Shown: positions 22,600 to 32,905, counted from the first letter of the stretch. The stretch: 64,000 nt of DNA from Schistosoma haematobium (GCF_000699445.3 NC_067196.1:81706364-81770363), one strand, 5' to 3'. A program made the numbers and translations. The notes: generated from the sequence alone by a model not told the origin.

Positions 22600-22795
22600 G
22601 ATCGTATTGCTAACCGTTTCCTTTGTTCGAATCTCACGAGGTAGGATAGTGAATGTGCATTGCTGAGGAGTCCCACAATATGACGAAACGGCCGTCCAGT
22701 GCTTCCAGGTTTTCCATGGTGGTCTAGCTTCAATTGACTCATGATCTTAACGACTGAAATTACTATAATACCCACAAAACTCATCTGAAAAAAAT
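22600..22795 (+). mobile_element. Hammerhead SINE family A, 5'-truncated, ribozyme nearly intact
   Basis: Starts inside the tRNA-like head (B box GTTCGAATCTCACGAGG at 22625-22641), continues through the ribozyme and ends in the tail (GACTCATGATCTTAAC...CCCACAAAACTCATCTG). It is a single-orientation copy. Confidence 0.8.
22657..22702 (+). ncRNA. Hammerhead ribozyme, intact core (family A)
   Basis: Stem I is GCATTG (22657-22662) with CAGTGC (22697-22702), all paired with one G-U. The core CTGAGGA is at 22663-22669. Stem II is GTC/GAC plus a C-T mismatch, and GAAA is at 22685-22688. Stem III is CGG/CCG, with the cleavage triplet GTC ending at 22696. Every invariant core nucleotide is present, so this is the best family A candidate for self-cleavage. 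The weaker stem II may lower its rate. Confidence 0.8.
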
Positions 22796-22994
22796 GTATG
22801 TTGAGAGATTTTTAACTAGTTTATTATGAGAATATTAACTTCGGTATCCAGAATTTATCCATATTTTTCATTCTAACATGGTGGCTATCTTTAGTTTGAC
22901 AGATAGAATGAACCTTATTTTGTTAGTGTGAACATAACTAATGATGATTCAGCTTTCTATTTACGAAGCCGAAACAAATCTCTTTGTCAAGATG

Positions 22995-23015
22995 TATATA
23001 TATATATATATATAT
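22995..23015. repeat. (TA)n microsatellite
   Basis: TA run of about ten units. Confidence 0.9.
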
Positions 23016-23109
23016 TCGACTAGTTTTATTGATGGGTTACTTCTAAACCATTCTAAAATTGATGTCAGCATCATATCTATAGATCATGTTTTATATCTCT
23101 CGAGTTCAT

Positions 23110-23240
23110 AGTTGGAGGGGGTGACGTAATAACCAGTTGACGTTAAGGGTATTGGGTATGAGTTCCACTGTGAATATCAACACGTAATAGTATAGACACA
23201 TTCAGCTAACCAGTCACAAATAGGATAAAAGGAACATCTT
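23110..23240 (+). mobile_element. Hammerhead SINE family C, decayed copy
   Basis: Matches the family around GAGTTCCACTGTGAATATCAACACG and ACACATTCAGCTAACCAGTCACAAATAGGAT. The core reads CTAACCA and ATAAAA, so it is inactive. Confidence 0.6.
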
Positions 23241-23597
23241 AGTTTATAAACCTTGTCTCAGGGAATGATTATTCTATTTTTCTCGGGTTGCCTTCTTTGT
23301 CTTCGACTTGAAGATTCGTGAAAGAACATTACATTAAAATTGACATACATTAGATAGTGAGAAATATCAGACAACTTCAAGTGTTTCTTACAAAATGAAA
23401 ACACTAGTGTCAAGTTTACAAACGACTATGTTGGCTACTGAAAAATATTTTTTTATTCAGAGACTAAAGTAAATAATGAAAATGTTAATGCTTAAGAAAG
23501 TTTTATTTATAATACGAACAAAAAATTGAAACTATAAATAGAATATTTGAATAAACGAAGTAAGGGTAGAATAGTAAAATTATTCAAGGTCCTGAAT

Positions 23598-23650
23598 CCA
23601 GGTTTTCCATGGTGGTCTAGCTTAAATCGACTCATGAATTCAACTACATA
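23598..23650 (+). mobile_element. Hammerhead SINE family A tail fragment
   Basis: CCAGGTTTTCCATGGTGGTC through GACTCATGAATTCAACTA, directly upstream of a decayed reverse transcriptase. Only the tail remains. Confidence 0.7.
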
Positions 23651-25030
23651 TGGAGATAAGACTGACAAGAACAATTATCGGTCTACACATATTACTCCAG
23701 TTATCTTTAAGATTATGGAAAAAATTGTTAGTGACGAACTCTTCAACTATTTGCTCGTTGAAAAATTCATTAGTGATTCTCAACATGGACTTCCTAAAAA
23801 TTGATCTTGTATGACATACTGATTTGATTTCATTAATTCAGTCTTTTCACAACATGAACAAGGATATCTAGTCTTAGTCCTATACCTTGGAATTCATAAA
23901 GCCTTCGACATAGTTAACCACCAAGTTCTTATAGGTAAACTCACATCTTACGGGGTCCGAAACCCTCTACTCGTTTTGTTTGATTCCTTCTTCATCCGAC
24001 GACACCGAATGATTAAAGTCATCTCTTCTTTGTCGAACGCTGTCCCTGTCAGAAATGGTATCATAAAAGGTGGTGTCTTAGGCCCTATACTCTTTTTGAT
24101 TTTTATCAATAATGTTTGTGAATGTTTTTGTGTGGTGAACCCCTTTCTGTATGTAAATGACCTTAAAATGGTTCATTTATTTTCTCTTCATTAGCTGAAC
24201 AGTATGCAAAATCGCATCAGCATAGAACTTAACAAGGTAGCGCTGTGGTGCTCAAAATAGTAGCTAGAGCTTAACACAGCTAAATCTGGATAGACATGCT
24301 TCGGTATTACATCGGTCAACTTAGATCTTATCGAACATGGTAAGATGTTATCTAAGTTATATACAGAAGTAGACTTAGCACTTAGGTACTCCTACGATTT
24401 GCAGTTTACAAAAAAGGTATTGAAACATACCTACAAGTCTCAACGTCTTATGGGTTGAATAACTCGAAACCTTTATAACAAGGAGTCACGTATTTTGATG
24501 CACAAAGTATGTGTTCGACCACTCCCAGAATACTGCACGTCTACTCTTAGTAGTGTTTGCATAAATGATAAGGTTGGAATTTGTGCAGAGACGATTTACA
24601 CTTCGTATTCTTGGAACTGATCGTACCTTGAATTATAATTGCAGATATAAAAAACTTGGACTCGACCCTTTGTGGAAGAGGAGACTCAAACTAAAATACT
24701 TAATAAACTGTGCTTTACGTCCAGTCAAAATAATTAAATATGCAGAAACTTCTCATTACGACATCCGTACCTCCTTGTCACTAGTGAAACAAACCCATTC
24801 TAAATCATCTCTCTATATGAAATACTATACCTGTAAATTTTGTAGGCTCTGGATTAATCTACCATAATCTATCTGTAGGATAAAATCACTCTCATTCTTT
24901 GTTCGCTGTATTAATGCTTACTCCTCCTCTGAAAATGTATTGAATGTTCCAGCACCTGTAAGTGCATCTTATTCCATAAGTGAGATTATCGGAACTTTAA
25001 ATAATTAAGCATTCGTATTGCCGAACTCGC
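23651..25030 (+). pseudogene. Decayed non-LTR reverse transcriptase
   Basis: Across several frames the order of motifs is that of a non-LTR polymerase. NNYRSTHITPVIFKIMEK (RT2-type) is near 23675-23730, then FISDSQHGLPKN. LGIHKAFDIVNHQVLI is near 23890-23930 (RT3, where the usual catalytic LDxxKAFD aspartate is replaced). NAVPVRNGIIKGGVLGPILFLIFIN follows at about 24030-24110, and FLYVNDLK near 24145 stands where YADD should be. A thumb-like QRRFTLRILGTDRTLNY block is at 24565-24867. Both catalytic sites are altered and stops are frequent, so it is long dead. The 5' endonuclease is not seen. The clade is probably CR1- or jockey-like, but it is not the same family as the element at 29-32 kb. 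Confidence 0.8.
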
Positions 25031-25600
25031 TAGTTCAAACCACCTCCATGCTGTTACTTTACGTTAACACCGTCCCTGGTAACCCTAACTAATTTGAATA
25101 ATATCTAACATGAACAGTATATCATTGAATCACATGACACATGTATTATAGTAGACGTGACTGACATATTTTAGTAATTACTGCTTTGTTGTTCCGTGCT
25201 CTCTGTTTCCATTTTACTTTCTCTAGTTCTGGATGATTATAATTAATTCGTTATGGCACAGGAAATGATCTCAAATGCAACGTTCATAAATTAACAGGAT
25301 GTCCACTTTAGAGGAATTAAAAGTTCCCGGCTGATGCATTGCATTGCTGTAATACATGTCATAAATGTACTACCTAAATAATTTTTGAACTAGTAAACTT
25401 AAAACAAAAATATGTCATATGTTTGCTATTTACATTTAATGATACTACTTATATCAAGCTGATCATGCCTGTAAACTGGCATGAATTCTGTAATTATTAT
25501 TATCAGAATATATATATTATTATAGTAAACTACCATTCCTAGACCGCTTAGTTTAAAGGAATTCTACTTGAAATCCAAATATAACGTTATACCGAAAACC
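25031..25600. other. AT-rich stretch, nothing recognised
   Basis: Lies between the decayed reverse transcriptase and the decayed PLE. It may hold the 3' UTR of the former, but no terminus could be defined. Confidence 0.4.
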
Positions 25601-26345
25601 AGCATATTCAAATTGGTATATTGATTTTAACTATGATCATCTAATCACTGCAAAAAATCTCTAGCCCGAATCTTTTTCAGAAGAGTAACCAAAATCATTA
25701 CTTCAGAAGAAAACAAGCTAGAACAAAGAAAGGATAAAACAAAAATACTACGATTTCATAATTTACCTATGAATTTCATCGAAAACATACTATTACTAAG
25801 CTGTCCCCCTGTAAATAACAATCCTAATGAAATATCTTATATTGGTACTGTGGTTTACCTGACCGTCATGGAACGACAGAAGAAGCACAACGCATCTTAA
25901 AATCTCACAAAGTTAAAGCATTCTATAAGACAACCAACACTCTATGAAACGCTTTACTTACAATTAGGGTTAGATCCCATTTACATCCACAAGAATCTGA
26001 GTCTACAGATTAGGCTGCGTCGATTGTGATGTATCCCACACTTAAGAGTCTTCCCTCATGATCTCGATTTGTGCCAAGGAAGATGTAAGTTACACAAAAA
26101 GACCTAATAATCCTGTGGAATTAGAAAACTTACACATTTAATTAAGCGGTAGTAGAACATGCTACTTTCAACAATCATCAAATTGATATTAAAAGTATCA
26201 AAATAATTCAGAATGGCTATTCCAATTATAAAGTGAGGTGAGTAGCCGATGTGTTTCATATAATGCTAAATCGCTCTGTCCTCAATGGGAAAGAAGGCCT
26301 GAATATTTATCCACCCTGAACTGTTTATCCAAACCACCAACACAC
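25601..26345 (+). pseudogene. Decayed Penelope-like element, second family
   Basis: Across broken frames I read TKIITSEENKLEQRKDK, then PDRHGTTEEAQRILKSHKVKAFYKTTNTL, the PLE linker before the endonuclease. RLRCVDCDVSHT (the CxxC preceding GIY-YIG) comes next. FNHQIDIKSIKIIQNG and LNRKEGLNIYP near 26160-26310 match the end of the PLE endonuclease. The sequence differs clearly from the PLE at 7.5-8.9 kb, so it is a different lineage. Many stops show it is old. The assignment rests on motif order and is moderately secure. Confidence 0.6.
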
Positions 26346-27138
26346 ACACCCAATTTCAATCCGACTACTTTAATGCATAAAATGTTCATACCCACCACAC
26401 AATTAAATAATACAGTGATATGTCATGCTGAATCCGCTTGACTAAGAATAACGTGACACTAATATATTTAGACCTATCATGATTTTGATTGTACTAAAAA
26501 TATTCTGCATCGTTTCTTTTGTACTAATTAAAACTGTGTTGATTTTATTTCGATTATTTGTTTACTCTGAAGAAATTGTTTACATTAAGTTACAGAACGT
26601 CAGAAATACTAATCTCTGCTCATTGAGATATAACGAAAAAATTATATTTATTATTGACTCTCTACCCAATACTTAATTCATATGAATCTATCAAGTCCAA
26701 TCTTGGTATTGATACCTACAGTTAACTGTCTTATTAGTGACATTCATGTCAAATGAACAGTGAACATTCTACCAATAAGGTAGTAAGCCTTAAGGTTAGA
26801 TGTAATATCTTCATTGAAACAGAATTAAAACCTTAAAACAAATATATGTTTATGTTTAAATGACCTTAGTGATAATTCAAAACAGATTAAATTTTACCTT
26901 ATTAATAAGTGGTCAAATCCTATATATAATTATAAAGCATTCAAGCATGATTAGTTAAGTACTTTCATAACAAACTTCATCCTAAATACTAAAAAAAACT
27001 GATTAAAGCCTAACAATCAAAACAGTCCAACATAAAGAAAGGTTTAGTAAAATGATACGATCATTAGAAAAAAAAGTAAAATAAACAAGGATTATAAAAA
27101 CAATAATTGTTTCATGTATCAGAAAGGGTTTTATGAAT
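26346..27138. other. AT-rich stretch, nothing recognised
   Basis: No supported feature; short frames lack recognisable domains. Confidence 0.45.
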
Positions 27139-27990
27139 ATTATAGTAATTTTAATAGTTGAGATCATGAGTCAATTGAAGCTAGATCACTAGTGGAGTTC
27201 GATCGGGTCTGTTGTGAGATAGTGTGGGGCCTTTTATTTCGTCGTCATTTAGATCGGACGATATTTGTTGACGGGCTCTCCACTTTAGTGGCTCGAGATC
27301 AGACTCCATTTAGATCGTATGAATGTTTGTTATCGTCTATCCTCGTATATAATCATCGACTTAAATCGCGTTAGTCAATAACGGAATTAAATAAGTCAAA
27401 TAACGAGAATAGACTTTTGAATACATATATTTTGTATATGAAGCGAATAGAATAGAGAGAAGCGAAACGGCGCGCAGTGGAGATGGAGGGTAAGCCAACT
27501 CCCTTTACTTAAGCGTTGATCAATATTTATAGGCACACAAAAATAAGTTACAGACATGTGATGAATAGGATAAGAAATGTACACTAATATGCGCTCATAT
27601 AAAAACAGTGAAAATTGATAAGCGAATAATTAATAAGGTCAAAATATGACTCAAGTAGAATGAATAGATTGGCCTGTCCGAAACCTAGAATAAAGTATAT
27701 GGGCTTAACACAATAACTGACACTACAACAGTAAATGTGTCGCTCAATTTCGTGGATTAGTTCAAGTCAAACATTAACAGCGTTAGATGCCGGCCAGCTC
27801 AATGGCCTAGTGGTTAAGCGCTCGTGCGCGAGACTGATAGGTTCTGGGTTCGAATTCTGCAAGGCTGGATCGTGGGTGCGCACTTCTGAGGGTTCCCACA
27901 ATAGAACGAAACGACCATCTAGTACTTCCAGGTTCTCACTGATATTCTAACAACAATCATTTCATAATCTCAATTAAAAACCTAATAATC
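27139..27990. mobile_element. Hammerhead SINE family A pair split by an LTR-like insertion
   Basis: A minus tail (27139-27190) joins a plus leader (ACTAGTGGAGTTCGATCGGG, 27188-27222). The leader is interrupted by a 508-bp insert (27223-27730) and resumes at 27731 with CTCAATTTCGTGGATTAG, the tRNA-like head, a ribozyme and a tail to about 27990. The ribozyme reads CTGAGGG, so A9 is changed, and stems are partly intact; probably inactive. About 19 bp of leader are missing at the insertion point. Confidence 0.75.
27223..27730 (-). mobile_element. LTR-like insertion, probably a solo LTR
   Basis: The insert begins TGTGGGGCC and ends CTACAACA on the plus strand. On the minus strand it therefore starts TGTTGTAG and ends CCCCACA, a TG...CA structure. 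On the minus strand a CCTATAAATATTG TATA-like motif lies in its middle. It sits cleanly inside a SINE, which proves it is an insertion. No clear target duplication is visible, and it is unrelated to the TGTTA-type LTRs elsewhere here. Family unknown. Confidence 0.55.
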
Positions 27991-28639
27991 TGCACAACCC
28001 TATACTGATAATAATAATAATTTTAGCCTATTTAACTTAAACAGCATTTTTATTATTGTATATCTCTCACTAAATTCAATCATGAAGAATGAACTAATTA
28101 CTTTGAATTATATATATTAACCCAAATCTAATTTTATCACATAAAGGAATACTTTGGAATTTGATCACCTTTCTACAATATTCATCAAACAGATAGAAAT
28201 AATTTGAAATCGTTCAATTGTATCAAGTTACTAGGTAAAGGTTTCGAAATCAATTAACAGAAAAAATAAAAAAAATATAAAAAAACCTTACTGATATTAC
28301 CATTAGATAATGAACAACAGGAAAATGTTAAGCGAAGTGAATGAAACGGATTTCCCTACTTCATATTATATAAAACTAACATTCATAACAAAAAAAGGGG
28401 GGGAAAATCTTGTATAAAAAGTTTAAGTTCTTTTACCAAACTACACAAATCACTATATTGGTAATTATTATGCCAATACAGTGTATAGGTTTCCCTCTGT
28501 TTTGTTTTTGTTTCTATATTTGATAAGATTTGTTTAAAATTTGAAAAAGTTCCAATAAGTGAACATATAAGTGAACAATATTGTTTTCAATTAGATCCTC
28601 ATCAGGCTTTTACTCTAATATTCAGTAATGTTTATGTTA
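27991..28639. other. AT-rich stretch, nothing recognised
   Basis: No supported feature; includes A-rich runs near 28260-28290 and 28390-28405. Confidence 0.45.
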
Positions 28640-28750
28640 GATGATGTAGTCTCATGGTAGCCGATGAACAACAATAGGTCCAAACACCATTTGTTACCTC
28701 AGGACCCTGGAGCCCATGTGCACCATTGTTTTGGAATCAAGGTTTTCAAA
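28640..28750 (-). mobile_element. Fragment of the 18.4-kb GC-rich element
   Basis: On the minus strand CAATGGTGCACATGGGCTCC and CATCGGCTACCATGAGAC match positions 18650-18730. Only about 110 bp survive. Confidence 0.65.
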
Positions 28751-28871
28751 CTCACATTATTGCTAAGTATTATTTTCTAATAGTTACGGACTAAGTATTA
28801 TCTTTCGAAAATCCTATGAATCAGTGAGATGTTGAAAGAAAATATTTATACTTGTATGTTTCTGTATCGTA

Positions 28872-28954
28872 ATTATTGTTATTATTATTATTATTAATGG
28901 CTTTATTCAATATTATCTTTTTGGTACAATATAGAATTCTCAGCATAGGGTATT
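28872..28954 (-). repeat. Inverted copy of the CR1-like 3' end
   Basis: The (ATT)n tract at 28872-28895 is followed by AATGGCTTTATTCAATATTA and on to GGGTATT. This is the reverse complement of 31957-32015 with two mismatches. A further shared block (TTTCAACAAGTTA near 29006-29018) continues the match after about 50 unrelated bases. Confidence 0.85.
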
Positions 28955-29046
28955 CAAGGCGGCCTGCTTGAATATCTGGGCTACCTGTTTCTGCCATCTG
29001 ATTATTTCAACAAGTTATCTGTTTTTATTTGTTTTAATTTATAATT

Positions 29047-29706
29047 ATGTCCATTAATCGCATAACCTATTCAGGCGCTTTTATGAAAAGCCTACGACCT
29101 TTCGCTGCACAAGTTACGAAAAAGTACTATAAAAGGCATTGTGGTGGTTGGCAATATGCGTTAAAGAGAATGAACATTAATCGTATGTCAATTCCCGAGC
29201 TACTAAATTCTAACTGCCGATCACTAATCAACAAAGTGGACTATCTGCAATTCCTACTTAGTCAAAATACGTATCGTAATTGTGGTGTCATCACAATTCA
29301 AGAATCTTGGTTGAATGATTTACAAGATGACTGCCTTGTATCACTACGTGATTTTAAAATTTATCGTCAGGATCGATCGAACAATAAAAAGAGGTGTGGT
29401 GGCGGTGTAGCTACATTTGTAAACATAAACTGGTGTCGATCTTCGTTTGTGTGTTTTAAGTTTTCAAATGACTTTATCGACTGTCTAACTCTAAGATGTC
29501 GTCCAAAACATCTGAATAAATACAAATATGTTTATGTTACCAATATATACGTGACTCCAGATTGCACATCATCTGCACTATCTGTTTTTGCTGATGAATT
29601 CACTGAGTTCGCTGTTACTGCCTTCAGTGATTCACTTTCAGTTGTATGTGGTGATTTCAATTCATGTGACTGTAGCTTCCTTACGTCACTAGGTCATCAA
29701 ATGTAG
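29047..29706 (+). CDS. CR1-like element, apurinic-type endonuclease domain
   Basis: This 219-residue open frame is the N-terminal endonuclease of the element, which nicks target DNA for target-primed reverse transcription. Visible motifs are NSNCRSL at residues 54-60 (metal-binding asparagine), QES with catalytic Glu at about 86, GGGVATFV at 117-124, and GDFN at 201-204. The frame stops at 29706 and the protein continues in the -1 frame from 29706, where SDH completes the active site. An indel near 29690-29705 is therefore the only lesion separating two halves of one polyprotein. The ATG at 29047 follows a non-coding stretch; the true start could be another nearby ATG. No separate ORF1 is seen upstream. 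Confidence 0.85.
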   Translation: MSINRITYSGAFMKSLRPFAAQVTKKYYKRHCGGWQYALKRMNINRMSIPELLNSNCRSLINKVDYLQFLLSQNTYRNCGVITIQESWLNDLQDDCLVSLRDFKIYRQDRSNNKKRCGGGVATFVNINWCRSSFVCFKFSNDFIDCLTLRCRPKHLNKYKYVYVTNIYVTPDCTSSALSVFADEFTEFAVTAFSDSLSVVCGDFNSCDCSFLTSLGHQM

Positions 29707-31751
29707 TGGATTTTCCTACCCGTTTGGATGCTCATCTAGACTTCGTCTTCATTAATGATGTGGGTATATATGCGACTCGTAAACGTGCTCCATTGTCTAG
29801 CTCAGATCACTGTATAATTCGTGTTCTACCTAAAGTATATGGAAAGCATGGGAAGAGTACACTCTTACGTCAAACCAGGAAAGTCAAATATAGGAATTAC
29901 TCAGAAGAAAATATCCGAAATCTGAAAAACATGTTTCATACAACTAACTGGGAATTATTTACAGATGACTCACTCGAAAACACTACTGATATTATCACCT
30001 GTTACCTTAAATTCTGTTTTGATATTTGTTGTCCCACTGAAACCATTTTTGTAAGTTTTGATCGACTTACATCTTCACAACTAAAACGACTACGAAGGAT
30101 GAAAGAAAGAATGTACAAGGAGAAGAACTCAAATGAAGTTCGTAAATTAAATGGTCTGATAAACCTAGAGATTAGACGTCTTAACTGTATGTTTACTCAA
30201 AAGCTCCTATCTTGCAAAAACTCTCCAAGTATGTGGAAATTCTTTAAAGAACTTACAGATGACAGAAAGTTTAGAAGCGATAACCAGCTGAATGTTTGTG
30301 ACTTAAATAAGTCTTTTGTACGTCAGTCATCTGATGTAATGCTCCCTTCATCCACAGGTTTAAATAGTAGCTGTGTTCCTAGTTTCACTGAAACTGATGT
30401 ACGAGGATGTCTCCAGTCGCTTAATTCATCTCGATATTTGGGACCTGATGGTATCCCAAACATCCTTTTTAAAAAATGTGCCGACGTTCTGTGTCATCCG
30501 TTCACAACTATATTTAACAGATCCTTCTCATCTAATCTCATACCGAAAATGTGGAGAAAGATGAAGATAATTCCTGTACCCAAGAAAGCATTTGGTGATA
30601 AGAATGTAAAATTTAGACCTATTGCAATAACTTCACCCTTCCTCAAAACCATGGAAAAATTATTAATACTTCCACTTCAGCCTGCGATAAAAGAGCATAC
30701 TGACCCATACCAGTTTGCATACAGGCGCAAAAGAAGCACTTTAGATGCTGTTGCTGTTCTGTATCACAACATAATGTTCAACTTAGAAAAGGGTAAGAAG
30801 TATGTTCGATGTGCTTTTCTGGACTATACTTCAGCTTTTGATTGTATACCAAGACAACGTTTAATTAACAAGTTAATCAGCGTCAACACTGACAGCTGGA
30901 TAACAAACTGGCTATGTTCCTACCTCTCTGGAAGGGAACAGTACACTGTGTTTGGAAAAAAGAGTTCAGAGTCTCTACTGTCTCATGAAGGTGTACCACA
31001 AGGAGCTGTTCTTTCACCTCTTCTATTCTCCTTTTTTCTGCATGACCTGCCATCTTCCACAGAAAACACTTTTGTGAAGTATGCGGATGATCTCACTGTA
31101 TGTATGCCTATATCTTCCTCTTTACATCCCATAGAAATGAATGAGTTTTTGTCTCGTATTGATTGTTGGTCTGTTGGTAATGGTCTCATACTTAATCCGT
31201 CTAAATGTCAAGCTGTTAACTTTAGCGTGAGACATGAACGGAATCTAAACACCATTTTGAGATCCCATAGTGCTTGTACCATCGGAGACTCTTTGATAAA
31301 CTCAGTGTCGAATGTCAATTATCTTGGTGTCACCTTTTCCTCTGATTTGTCTTGGTCTTCCCACGTTTTATCGTTATCGAAGAAGATTCTCCGTCTGACC
31401 TACTACATAAAGAGATTGCATGCTCTTGGAATTACTCGTCATTTACTCTTACAATTTGTCAATTCTTGCATATTACCTATTATTCTTCACTGTTCCCCAT
31501 TATTCTTTCCCGGGCTTTTGAGAAAAGACTTTGCTGTATTGCGAAGAGTGCTGAAGGCAGTTAGCAAGATGTGTGGTGAATATTTCGAGGTCATAATTAA
31601 TATGGTTGTAGATAGACATTTAAAGTCATGCAAACTCCTGGCAGGTGTCATTTTATCAGATACTAGCCATCCCCTCCACTCTTATCTTTCTCCTTGTATA
31701 TCATCTGGTAGAACGAGACGTAATTACAATAAAATCCATGCATGCAAGTAA
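29706..31751 (+). CDS. CR1-like element, endonuclease end and reverse transcriptase
   Basis: An open frame of 682 codons reading on from the endonuclease after a frame change; it has no genuine ATG at its start (GTG). SDH at residues 33-35 closes the endonuclease. The polymerase motifs run in canonical order: GPDG at 247-250, FRPIAITSPFLKTMEK around 303-318, and FLDYTSAFD at 371-379 with the first catalytic aspartate. GVPQGAVLSPLLF is at 429-441 and YADD at 459-462 with the catalytic aspartate pair. A LNPSKC thumb-edge motif follows. All catalytic residues look intact. The C-terminus ends in a basic stretch. Activity would require crossing the frameshift, so this copy is probably recently inactivated. 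Confidence 0.88.
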   Translation: MDFPTRLDAHLDFVFINDVGIYATRKRAPLSSSDHCIIRVLPKVYGKHGKSTLLRQTRKVKYRNYSEENIRNLKNMFHTTNWELFTDDSLENTTDIITCYLKFCFDICCPTETIFVSFDRLTSSQLKRLRRMKERMYKEKNSNEVRKLNGLINLEIRRLNCMFTQKLLSCKNSPSMWKFFKELTDDRKFRSDNQLNVCDLNKSFVRQSSDVMLPSSTGLNSSCVPSFTETDVRGCLQSLNSSRYLGPDGIPNILFKKCADVLCHPFTTIFNRSFSSNLIPKMWRKMKIIPVPKKAFGDKNVKFRPIAITSPFLKTMEKLLILPLQPAIKEHTDPYQFAYRRKRSTLDAVAVLYHNIMFNLEKGKKYVRCAFLDYTSAFDCIPRQRLINKLISVNTDSWITNWLCSYLSGREQYTVFGKKSSESLLSHEGVPQGAVLSPLLFSFFLHDLPSSTENTFVKYADDLTVCMPISSSLHPIEMNEFLSRIDCWSVGNGLILNPSKCQAVNFSVRHERNLNTILRSHSACTIGDSLINSVSNVNYLGVTFSSDLSWSSHVLSLSKKILRLTYYIKRLHALGITRHLLLQFVNSCILPIILHCSPLFFPGLLRKDFAVLRRVLKAVSKMCGEYFEVIINMVVDRHLKSCKLLAGVILSDTSHPLHSYLSPCISSGRTRRNYNKIHACK

Positions 31752-32279
31752 AAGTATTAAAGTTCTATAATACTCTACCTAGCAAATATACTCTATGACG
31801 AACAGGTTGTTAGAATTAACCTAGTCAATAACTTACATTCTTAACATGTCCTTAATTTTAAAAAGTTTGTAGTTTTTTTTTTAAAAAACCTTTTTTTAAT
31901 TTCTTTTTGTATTTGCTACTGCCTTTTTGTCCGTTGTTCAGTAAGTAACTTGTTGAAATACCCTGTGCTGAGAATTCTATATTGTACCAAAAAGATAGTA
32001 TTGAATAAAGCCATTAATAATAATAATAATAATAATAAAATTATTAAACCAATCAAGGAAGTTTATAAGACAATGTTTACAGTAGAATAGATTACATAAA
32101 TAAACAGAATAAGTAGTAAGTAAAAATTGATAGTGTGATGATCGATGTGATAAGAATAATAAAGACTCGAATCAATGTTACATAATGGGAAATAGGTCAG
32201 TGATTAGAAAAAATATAGACACTATAATAACATTTATAAAAATTATAAGATTACATAATAAGAAGTCAGAGAAGAGTTT

Positions 32280-32625
32280 TATGGATATTATAATAATTTA
32301 ATTGTTGAATTCATGAGTCAATTGAACCTAGACCATCATGGAAGCACTGGATGGCCGTTTGGTCATAGTATGGGGCTCCTAAGCAGTGCAAACCCACGAT
32401 CCTGACTCGCGAGATTCGGACCTAGGATCTATCGGTCTCGCAAGCGAGCTGTTAGACACTAGACCACTGAACCAACCAGCATCCAACGGTGTTAATGTCT
32501 AACTTTAACAAATCCAGCCGTCTAGTACTTCTAGGTTTTCCATGGTGATCTAGCTTCAATTGACTCATGAATTCAACAATTCAGTTACTATAATATCCAC
32601 AAAATCCCTCTCTGAATATAATCAT
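32280..32625. mobile_element. Hammerhead SINE family A, inverted dimer
   Basis: A minus copy (32280-32516) with tail, ribozyme, head and leader joins a plus tail fragment (32517-32625) starting GCCGTCTAGTACTTC. The minus ribozyme reads CTTAGGA and CAAA, so it is inactive. Confidence 0.8.
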
Positions 32626-32689
32626 CCCATGCTCAATATGGACGATCTCTAAGAGTTATTTTCTGGAGTTCTAGGGAAAGCCGTGACTA

Positions 32690-32905
32690 GTGGAGTTCAA
32701 CAGGGTCCGGTGTGCGATAGAAACACACTGATGATAATGGTGAATGGTGGCGCAACTTCGTGGATTGGTTGAAGTTAGACATTAACAGCGTTAGTTGCCG
32801 GCTCTGTGGCTCGCGCAAGACCGATAGGTCCTTGGTTCGAATCTCGCGAGGCGCAAAAATATAGATGCACACTTTCTAGGAGTCTTAGACTATGTTGATT
32901 CCTCA
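32690..32905 (+). mobile_element. Hammerhead SINE family A, 5' part
   Basis: The leader (ACTAGTGGAGTTCAACAGGG) through GTTGAAGTTAGACATTAAC leads into a damaged head (CTCTGTGGCTCGCGCAAGACC) and B box (TTGGTTCGAATCTCGCG). The ribozyme region is barely recognisable (TTCTAGGAGTCTTAGAC). This copy and the preceding dimer together give most of the family's full sequence. Confidence 0.7.

Larger units (their letters stand above)
28871..32040 (+). mobile_element. CR1-like non-LTR retrotransposon, nearly complete, with inverted ends
   Basis: Coding region 29047-31751 encodes an endonuclease plus reverse transcriptase with one frameshift. The 3' UTR (31752-32010) contains an AATAAA at 32004-32009 and ends in (AAT)n (32011-32038). 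The left end (28872-28954) is an inverted copy of that 3' end: (ATT)n, then about 59 bp matching 31957-32015 with only two differences. So the whole unit looks bounded by terminal inverted repeats, which is not normal for non-LTR elements. The simplest reading is a short minus-strand copy lying head-to-head with a full plus copy. This is the youngest-looking coding element in the window. CR1-like is inferred from motif style. Confidence 0.85.

Noticed and set aside
31352..31564. Secondary frames overlapping the CR1-like polymerase on both strands
   Set aside because: They are shadows of the polymerase frame with no motif of their own.
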